Origin: an uncultured Lachnospiraceae bacterium
Lineage (GTDB): Bacteria; Bacillota_A; Clostridia; Lachnospirales; Lachnospiraceae
NCBI GenBank assembly: GCA_902780985.1
Contig: CACZHN010000071.1
Coordinates: 1 to 20,248, forward strand
Length of the DNA stretch: 20,248 nucleotides
Direction: 5' to 3'
In this document: in pieces, positions 14,467 to 20,248 of the stretch
Position numbering within the stretch: the stretch's first letter is position 1
How the letters are laid out: each line of letters begins with the position of its first letter
Translations under genes and position numbers: made by a program
The notes under the pieces: generated by a model
The model's input: the letters and a program-made list of their open reading frames with translations, nothing else
The model's database searches: none
What the model was told of the DNA's origin: nothing

Positions 14467-15919
14467 GAATCATTATGCTCAGTACGAATTCATTTTCGCC
14501 CTGCTCTGCTTTTAACATTCCGGCATACTTTTCGATTGCCTTTTTCATGTTTAAGGTTCCGAAACCGTGAAGGTTCTTGTCTTTTTTCGATGTCTTCTGT
14601 ACGGCTCCGTCGAACAGTCTGTCGGCGGTTATTCCGCTGTTATCCTCAACCATGGAATTGCTGAGCTTAATAGATAGAAACCTATCTGTTTTCTTTACGT
14701 TCAGTTTGATCCATCGTCTGCTTTTTTCTGCGATCTTATCGCAGGCTTCGATGGCATTATCCAGTGCGTTCGCGAAGATGGTACATACATCTACCGGCTT
14801 CATATCCAGACCACCGTCTATCATTCCGTCGAGAGCAAATTCGATTCCCTTTTCATCCATGCTGCCGGCTTTCATTCCAACGATGCAGTCAAGCATTTCA
14901 TCTCCCGTAACATACTTCGGAGACATGCCTCGTACGGTTCCCAGAAGTTCACTGAGATGCTCCTCTGCCTCTTCCGTTTTACCTTCCTGTATCATGGCTT
15001 CAAGCAGTGACAGATTGTTGATTATATCATGTCGAAATGCACTGGTCTCCTTCTGACTTCTCTTATACTGATCTATATACTGCAGTTCCGCTTCTATATA
15101 GCTTTCCTGAATACGGCTTTTTTCTATGGCCTGTCTTCTGCTTGCCGCAACAAAAATGATAAACGGAACTACGATTGCCATCATTATGACACCACCGCCT
15201 ATAATCATTTTGACCAGGTCCATAACAGCCGTATCGCCCTTACTTATCCCCACAACGAAACCCGGACCAAAGAGCATCAACAGCTCCCACAGCACAAAGA
15301 GTATCCTGTATTTCCAGCTGACATATATAAATCTCTGTTTTTTATATATTCCGAAATACAGAACAAAAAACATACTGACAGCACAAATTCCGTATACGCT
15401 CACATAAATATATGTGTAATAATTCATACTCTGTATTTTGGCAAATGCATCATATGTATACTCTACATCACTCGACAGAAAGGCCGCTGTGTTGAGTATT
15501 AACATCTCAAAATAAAATTCCATCGCATAATAAGCGACAACACTCTCTATTCCGTTCAGAATTTTTCTTTTATCGTAAACAATAAACGCGGTAAAAAACA
15601 CAAACAGGGTTATCACAACCGTAGTAATCCATGAGTAGGAGCCACCTTCCTCCAATATGGTTTTATCGATTAAATCATTTCCATGCTCCGTAAGATTTTG
15701 CAGATTTATCAGAACCGCTATACTGTTTAAAATAAATCCCAGAACCACTATAAGCACCGGAAATACAAGAGCTTTCTTTGTAATCTTGGCTCCTTTACCC
15801 AAAAAACATATCGAGATCAGTATAATATCGATTATTACAAACGCTTCTGCCACATATGATACGAACGAAATAAAAGCATCCAACAAATATTCCTGATAAA
15901 AAAACTCTCTGAACGTCAT
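14459..15919 (-). CDS. AgrC-like (HPK10) membrane histidine kinase without adjacent regulator
   Basis: A 486-residue kinase. About seven hydrophobic segments fill residues 15-260. A coiled linker leads to the H-box SAFRHDIINNL with His297. The HATPase region has the N-box IFANALDNAIEAC (Asn384, Asn388) and the G-box HGFGTLNM (451-458), in place of the more usual HGLGL.N. A polytopic sensor with RHD-type H-box and short ATPase domain is typical of the AgrC/ComD/VirS class, which usually detects peptides and signals to a LytTR regulator. Neither a LytTR regulator nor a precursor peptide gene is next to it. It begins 23 bp after thiD (GGAGAAGGG before the ATG), so it is probably cotranscribed with thiD. 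Its signal and partner cannot be deduced here. Confidence 0.85.
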   Translation of the reverse strand: MTFREFFYQEYLLDAFISFVSYVAEAFVIIDIILISICFLGKGAKITKKALVFPVLIVVLGFILNSIAVLINLQNLTEHGNDLIDKTILEEGGSYSWITTVVITLFVFFTAFIVYDKRKILNGIESVVAYYAMEFYFEMLILNTAAFLSSDVEYTYDAFAKIQSMNYYTYIYVSVYGICAVSMFFVLYFGIYKKQRFIYVSWKYRILFVLWELLMLFGPGFVVGISKGDTAVMDLVKMIIGGGVIMMAIVVPFIIFVAASRRQAIEKSRIQESYIEAELQYIDQYKRSQKETSAFRHDIINNLSLLEAMIQEGKTEEAEEHLSELLGTVRGMSPKYVTGDEMLDCIVGMKAGSMDEKGIEFALDGMIDGGLDMKPVDVCTIFANALDNAIEACDKIAEKSRRWIKLNVKKTDRFLSIKLSNSMVEDNSGITADRLFDGAVQKTSKKDKNLHGFGTLNMKKAIEKYAGMLKAEQGENEFVLSIMIPR

Positions 15920-15942
15920 AACCCTTCTCCGATCAAATACGA

Positions 15943-16737
15943 CTAACAGTAATCTCCCACAATATTAAATCCGTGATTCATCGGCCCGCTTCCGTGTCCC
16001 AGATCAAGTCCCGCAGCCAGTGCTCCGGAAATGTAATTCTTCGCATGAAGAACCGCATCATCCAGCGACTGCCCCTTTGCCAGATTTGATGCTATTGCAC
16101 TTGAAAGTGTGCAGCCTGTTCCGTGGGTGTTCGGATTATCTATTCTCTTACCCTTAAACCATACATAACCCCCGTCTCTGTAGAGAAGATCGTTGGCATC
16201 ATTTACCTTATGACCGCCCTTGCAGAGCACCGCGCAGCCCAGTTCGCAGCTGATGTATTCCGCAGCCTTTATCATATCCTCTTCTGTCTTGATCTCCATT
16301 CCGGATAATACTTCCGACTCGGGAATATTCGGAGTGATAAGTGTAGCCAGCGGCATCAGCCTGTTCTTCAGGACTTCCACCGCGTCATCGCTTATAAGCT
16401 TTGCTCCGCTGGTTGCAACCATGACCGGATCCACTACTATATTACGGGCCTTATACTCCGTAAGTTTATCGGCTATGGTTTCTATAAGACCTACGGACGC
16501 CACCATTCCCGTCTTTACCGCATCCGGATAGATATCCGTGAATATCGCATCCAGTTCCTTCGCCAGGAATTCCGGAGTAACTTCCATAATGCCCGTAACT
16601 CCCGTGGTGTTCTGGGCCGTAAGTGCGGTTATCGCGCTCATGGCATAAACACCGTTTGCCATCATGGTCTTTATATCTGCCTGGATTCCGGCTCCTCCGC
16701 TGGAATCGCTGCCTGCTATAGTTAATGCTGTATTCAT
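15943..16737 (-). CDS. thiD: Hydroxymethylpyrimidine/phosphomethylpyrimidine kinase
   Basis: A 264-residue ribokinase-fold enzyme of normal length. In thiamine synthesis or salvage it phosphorylates hydroxymethylpyrimidine twice to give the pyrophosphate used by ThiE. The N-terminus ALTIAGSDSSGGAGIQADIKT is the classical ThiD substrate-binding signature. VVDPVMVATSG (101-111), LITPNIPE (133-140) and the anion-hole motif HGTGCTLSSA (205-214) are all intact. GAGGAAATG precedes the ATG. It stands alone among thiamine genes: no thiE, thiM or thiC and no TPP riboswitch precede it, because the promoter is only 31 bp upstream. Some ThiD-like proteins act on pyridoxal (PdxK role), which is the main alternative. 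Confidence 0.95.
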   Translation of the reverse strand: MNTALTIAGSDSSGGAGIQADIKTMMANGVYAMSAITALTAQNTTGVTGIMEVTPEFLAKELDAIFTDIYPDAVKTGMVASVGLIETIADKLTEYKARNIVVDPVMVATSGAKLISDDAVEVLKNRLMPLATLITPNIPESEVLSGMEIKTEEDMIKAAEYISCELGCAVLCKGGHKVNDANDLLYRDGGYVWFKGKRIDNPNTHGTGCTLSSAIASNLAKGQSLDDAVLHAKNYISGALAAGLDLGHGSGPMNHGFNIVGDYC

Positions 16738-16768
16738 TACATTTCCTCACATTTCATCATAATAAAAA

Positions 16769-16797
16769 AGTATAATTTAACCCTGATAGCTTTGCAA
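16769..16797 (-). promoter_or_regulatory. thiD promoter, shares its -35 box
   Basis: On the minus strand TTGCAA (16792-16797) and TATACT (16769-16774) are 17 bp apart. The -35 hexamer is self-complementary and is also the -35 of the opposite promoter. The start point would be about 25 bp before the thiD ATG. Confidence 0.75.
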
Positions 16798-16820
16798 CCG
16801 ATTTAATAAACTGTTATAAT
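16792..16820 (+). promoter_or_regulatory. PAP2 gene promoter, shares its -35 box
   Basis: TTGCAA (16792-16797) and a perfect TATAAT (16815-16820) are 17 bp apart. The start would lie near 16827, leaving a short leader with AAAGGA before the ATG at 16855. Confidence 0.78.
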
Positions 16821-16854
16821 TCAGGCGGGTATAAATCGACTAAAGGACATGGAT

Positions 16855-17436
16855 ATGAATTGGGAAGCTGAATTTCTGCTGTTTCTGCAGGAACATGTGA
16901 GATGCGGATTTCTCACTGTAATATTTAAGATTGCTACATATATGGGTAACTACGGCATTCTGTGGATATCCACCTGTGTGGCTCTTATCGCATTCAAAAA
17001 AACCCGCCGGATCGGACTGATCACGGCGGCTGCTTTGATTATAAATCTTCTGATCTGCAACGTTATCATCAAATCTTCCGTCGGCAGAGTCAGACCTTAT
17101 GAAGTTATCGAAGGACTTAAAATTCTTATAAGAGAACCGGTAGATACCAGTTTTCCGTCAGGTCACACTTCTTCCGCTTTTGCCATAGCCTGTGCCATTA
17201 TCTGCAATCTGCAGAAGAAGCGTCCCGGCGTAGTGATAAGTCTTTTGTTTATTGCTTCAATGATCGGTTTCTCCAGATTATATCTCGGTGTTCATTATCC
17301 TTCGGATGTTCTCTGCGGAATGCTGTTCGGAATCATTACCGGCATTCTCACAAGCTTACTCCTGAATAAGGTTATAAGCCGATACTCTCTTCATTCTTCC
17401 GGAGAGGATGTAACTGAAACCGAAGACCATAACTGA
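16855..17436 (+). CDS. PAP2-superfamily membrane phosphatase (BcrC-like)
   Basis: A 193-residue integral membrane phosphatase. The three PAP2 motifs are complete: KSSVGRVRP (73-81), PSGH with catalytic His104 (101-104) and SRLYLGVHYPSD with His147 and Asp151 (140-151). Five to six hydrophobic stretches surround them. Related enzymes recycle undecaprenyl pyrophosphate (BcrC) or dephosphorylate phosphatidic acid or phosphatidylglycerophosphate; sequence alone does not decide. An ATG six bases earlier (16849) would sit almost on the AAAGGA binding site, so the ATG at 16855 with 7 bases of spacing is preferred. The last 27 codons, including the hydrophilic tail SSGEDVTETEDHN, overlap the 3' end of the opposing permease gene. 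If it is BcrC-like it fits with bacitracin-type resistance alongside the ABC exporters. Confidence 0.88.
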   Translation: MNWEAEFLLFLQEHVRCGFLTVIFKIATYMGNYGILWISTCVALIAFKKTRRIGLITAAALIINLLICNVIIKSSVGRVRPYEVIEGLKILIREPVDTSFPSGHTSSAFAIACAIICNLQKKRPGVVISLLFIASMIGFSRLYLGVHYPSDVLCGMLFGIITGILTSLLLNKVISRYSLHSSGEDVTETEDHN

Positions 17437-19719
17437 TACCGCAGTAACGGTTATCAGTATCAATATCGGTTTCATGATAAGATCGGCCTTCATAACACCG
17501 AAACTTCTGAATATCAGAGCGAAAAGCGGGTTCATAAGTATATGGCCCAGCACCGCTCCCACAATTGATGCTGTAAGGCAGGTAGGAATCAGTGACAGTG
17601 CCAGCTGGAGTCTCAGCTGACTGCTGGTAAATCCTACCGCTTTTTTAATTCCGAATTCTTTCTCCTTCTTTACGAAAATGGATTTCATAAGAAGTCTTAT
17701 TACTACCAGAATGACTATTATGTTGAAAACAACGATTACCATGACAACAAGGCTTACTGCGTAAACAGGCACGTTATCGCTGCTTCTGCTGGTCTTAAAA
17801 TGATTTTCCGTATCAGTACATCTTGAACCCAGCTTCTGTTTCACATCCTCCAGAAATCTGTCCACACCCTCAACGCTCTGATCTTCCACCCTGACCCTGA
17901 TGTAGTCGTAGTTCACATCGACGCCCAGCTTCTTTGCTGCGCCGTCGGTTATATAGATTCTTTCTCCCAGTCCGTATACGGCCTGCTGAAGTCCGGTTAC
18001 AAGAAATCTTTCGGTCTTATCCCCTACCTTGATCTCAACTTCATCACCGACGGTAACACCCGCCTTTTCGGCTGTTATACTTCCCAGAACCGCCTCATTA
18101 TCTTCTTTGACCATCTCGCCTTCGTAGACGCCGCAATATACATATTCCGGGTTGTCTGTGTATAAAAGCGTGGATTCATTGCCGTTGGCAAGGGCTGTTC
18201 CGTCGATGGAGCCCAGACAATACGCCTCGGTAACCCCCTCCATGGCTGCTATCTCATTTACAACTTCCTGAACTTCTTCTTGGGACATCTTGTCCAGGAA
18301 AACGTATGCATCGGGAGAATCGCCCTGCAGGATCCTCTGGAAATTATTCATATCGATCTTTGTGTTGTAGAACAGGATTCCCGAGAATATGGTTACAAAT
18401 GCCACAGCTGTTATGATACCGAATATGATCATGTTCTGCGTTGCCGCCTGAAGGGAACTCTTCAGAGCCAGAAGGATGTTGAGATTACCCTTTGTCTCAC
18501 TGAGTGGCAGATGGTTCTTCTTAAATGAATTGGCCTGCAGCCCGAATCTCAGCGCCGTCACCGGCTGAAGCTTTCGTATCTTTCCCGTAGAAAGGAACAC
18601 CATCACGCCGATAACCAGCAGAAATGCGGCGATGATACCGAAGGTATATTCCGGATAGAATCTCTTCTCCCAGACCATACCCGAGATCTGCCTCACTACA
18701 TTTTCATCCATGATAGGAAATGCAAGATACGCCAGCGCTATACCTATAACGGTTCCGATGGAGCCTATCATCAGGAACTCCGCGCAGAAGGCGGTGCGGA
18801 TCTGAGCGACCGTATATCCCACTGCTCTCAGAGCGCCGATATTTCTGATATCTCTTTCTATGTTATTATTGATGGTGAAGATTATCATTATGAAACAGAT
18901 GGCCATAATGATAACGGAAAATGTAGTCATAAAAGCGGATACTATCTTCAGAACCCCTGTATAGCCCGCTTTGGAAATATCTTTGGTATAAGCTGTATAC
19001 TGAACTCCCGCATCATCCAGGGCATCGCTTATTATCTTCTGCCCCTTGTTGGAATCAATACCTTCCTTCATAGTATAATTCACGAATTTGATATGCTCGA
19101 ATTCGATTCCTTCTTCTTCAAGCTCATCAGCCTTTGAGCTTATGCTGTTAAAGGTCTTATCGTCAAAGATCATGGATGCGTAGGAATACGGGTTACCTAC
19201 CAGAAGGTCCTCATAAAATCCGGCTACGGTAAGATCGTAATCTCCCAGTTTTTCCGAATGTAAATGCAGGACATCTCCCACATTTACACGGTTGTAATAA
19301 GCCGTATAAACATTGAGATATACATAGTTCTCTTTGATGCTTTCGTCCTTTATCGCAAAATCGGAATCGTCGAAAATCTCATAGGTCTCTCTGCTGAAGA
19401 GCAGCATATAAGACAGTGAGTTTTCTTTATCTTTATCATTCACCGTAAACTTAAGATCCGAAGGCATGATGGCCTCGATGATATCGTAGTCAACGATATC
19501 CGGCACATTGTCCACCTTTTCCTTTACCACATCCTTATCTCCGTAGAAAATGGCACCGTTTCCGATGTGCCTCTCATCCGTGATACGGTCGTATCTTTTA
19601 TCGTAATCATTCAGAAAAAGTCCGGTCTGAAATACCATGGAAGACAGAATGATTATAAGGAGAAATGCAGCCAGGATTCCCCTGTCTTTATGAATATTGC
19701 TTTTAACAATCTTTACCAT
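17356..19719 (-). CDS. FtsX-family ABC transporter permease
   Basis: A 787-residue permease. TM1 (about 14-34) is followed by an extracellular domain to about 255, three helices (about 262-284, 305-330, 355-376) and a linker with the coupling motif LQPVTALRFG. Then come TM5 (about 428-448), a second extracellular domain (about 450-655) and three C-terminal helices ending in RMKRVSAYNLIQE, the typical family C-terminus. It resembles the 3479-6430 permease in plan but is about 200 residues shorter, mainly in the extracellular parts. Its ATG overlaps the ATPase stop codon by 7 bases with GGAGG inside the ATPase gene, so the two are translationally coupled. No regulator is adjacent within the window. 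It probably exports or displaces peptides or lipids at the membrane surface. Confidence 0.9.
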   Translation of the reverse strand: MVKIVKSNIHKDRGILAAFLLIIILSSMVFQTGLFLNDYDKRYDRITDERHIGNGAIFYGDKDVVKEKVDNVPDIVDYDIIEAIMPSDLKFTVNDKDKENSLSYMLLFSRETYEIFDDSDFAIKDESIKENYVYLNVYTAYYNRVNVGDVLHLHSEKLGDYDLTVAGFYEDLLVGNPYSYASMIFDDKTFNSISSKADELEEEGIEFEHIKFVNYTMKEGIDSNKGQKIISDALDDAGVQYTAYTKDISKAGYTGVLKIVSAFMTTFSVIIMAICFIMIIFTINNNIERDIRNIGALRAVGYTVAQIRTAFCAEFLMIGSIGTVIGIALAYLAFPIMDENVVRQISGMVWEKRFYPEYTFGIIAAFLLVIGVMVFLSTGKIRKLQPVTALRFGLQANSFKKNHLPLSETKGNLNILLALKSSLQAATQNMIIFGIITAVAFVTIFSGILFYNTKIDMNNFQRILQGDSPDAYVFLDKMSQEEVQEVVNEIAAMEGVTEAYCLGSIDGTALANGNESTLLYTDNPEYVYCGVYEGEMVKEDNEAVLGSITAEKAGVTVGDEVEIKVGDKTERFLVTGLQQAVYGLGERIYITDGAAKKLGVDVNYDYIRVRVEDQSVEGVDRFLEDVKQKLGSRCTDTENHFKTSRSSDNVPVYAVSLVVMVIVVFNIIVILVVIRLLMKSIFVKKEKEFGIKKAVGFTSSQLRLQLALSLIPTCLTASIVGAVLGHILMNPLFALIFRSFGVMKADLIMKPILILITVTAVSVMVFGFSYILSGRMKRVSAYNLIQE

Positions 19720-20248
19720 CCCATTTCCTCCAGGAATCTTCTGATCTTCTCATGGCGTTCCTTATCGCCGCTTACGTATTTGCCGAGGTTCAGTTCTCCG
19801 ATGATATTGCCGTCCTGCAGGTATATTATCCTGTTGGCACGTCTTGCGGACTTTATATCATGAGTTACCATGAGTACAGTCTGTCCGCTGTTATTGATAT
19901 CCGTCAGTACATCCAGAACTGCCTTTACTCCCGCGGAGTTAAGAGCACCTGTCGGTTCATCGGCAAATACCACGTCCGGATCGTTTATAAGCGCTCTTAC
20001 CATAGCTCCCCTCTGAGCCTCGCCCCCCGACAGCTGGGAAGGGAACTTCTTGGTAAGATCTTCGCTTATTCCAACCTTTTCGAACAGTTCCAATGCCTTC
20101 TTCTTCAGATCCTTCTGCTTCTGTCCCGTAAGCATTCCGGTAGAGATTGCATTATCCATAATGCTCATGCTGTCTACCAGATGAATCTGCTGAAATACAA
20201 ATCCGCAGTGGCGTCTTCTGAACACCGCCAGCTTATCGTCATTCATTC
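19713..20248 (-). CDS. ABC transporter ATPase, 5' end beyond the window
   Basis: The C-terminal 178 or so residues of a MacB/LolD-type ATPase; Walker A lies beyond the right edge. Visible motifs are the Q-loop FVFQQIHLV, the signature LSGGEAQRG (Glu in place of the common Gln), Walker B VVFADEPTG with D-loop ALN, and switch His in VTHD. The frame is open through the edge; the Met at 20246 (MNDDKLAVF) is internal, matching the equivalent EDKLAIF stretch of the first ATPase. It overlaps the permease gene by 7 bases, so both form one exporter. Its promoter and any linked regulator are outside the window. Confidence 0.92.
   Translation of the reverse strand, partial: MNDDKLAVFRRRHCGFVFQQIHLVDSMSIMDNAISTGMLTGQKQKDLKKKALELFEKVGISEDLTKKFPSQLSGGEAQRGAMVRALINDPDVVFADEPTGALNSAGVKAVLDVLTDINNSGQTVLMVTHDIKSARRANRIIYLQDGNIIGELNLGKYVSGDKERHEKIRRFLEEMGW

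Noticed and set aside
16738..16854. TPP riboswitch in front of thiD
   Set aside because: The thiD promoter lies 31 bp from the start codon, so there is no room for a leader aptamer, and no conserved TPP aptamer motif is seen.

Overview
The window looks like chromosomal DNA from a low-to-mid GC Firmicute, most likely a clostridial (Lachnospiraceae-type) gut or rumen anaerobe. The clues are strong AGGAGG ribosome binding sites, many FtsX-type ABC exporters paired with two-component systems, a periplasmic-binding-like/GGDEF protein, an AgrC-like kinase and an Lsa/CplR-type ABC-F protein. There is no rRNA, tRNA, CRISPR array, insertion sequence or prophage gene. Almost everything lies on the minus strand; only the GGDEF protein and the PAP2 phosphatase are on the plus strand.

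Layout from left to right. (1) Positions 1-86 carry a GC-rich repeat, one inverted and two tandem copies, which overlaps the last codons of a histidine kinase gene. (2) 65-7138 is a compact six-gene minus-strand operon: ABC ATPase, large FtsX permease, then two complete response regulator/kinase pairs in a row. It looks like an envelope-stress or antimicrobial-peptide detoxification module. (3) 7139-7405 is an intergenic region with palindromes and a very long stem-loop downstream of aspS. (4) aspS (7406-9187) has its own promoter. (5) A MATE-family exporter (9267-10564) is broken by a deletion and frameshift near its N-terminus. (6) An Lsa/CplR-like ABC-F gene (10608-12149) is preceded by a leader of about 225 nt with a 7-codon leader peptide, an antiterminator and an intrinsic terminator, i.e. 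a ribosome-mediated attenuator. (7) Divergent from it is a soluble sugar-binding-fold/GGDEF protein (12527-14428). (8) Next come an AgrC-like kinase without a visible regulator (14459-15919) and thiD (15943-16737). Divergent from thiD is a PAP2 phosphatase (16855-17436), and the two promoters share one self-complementary -35 box. (9) A second FtsX permease/ATPase pair runs off the right edge (17356-20248), and its 3' end overlaps the PAP2 gene.

Functionally much of the window deals with envelope and translation-targeting antibiotics: two MacB/Bce-like exporters, two two-component systems beside one of them, a BcrC-like PAP2 phosphatase, a ribosome-protection ABC-F and the remnant of a MATE pump. 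aspS and thiD are housekeeping. The most informative single element is the attenuator upstream of the ABC-F gene. Its three mutually exclusive RNA pairings, leader ORF, promoter and terminator can all be read from the sequence. All functional assignments come from reading motifs; no database search was run.
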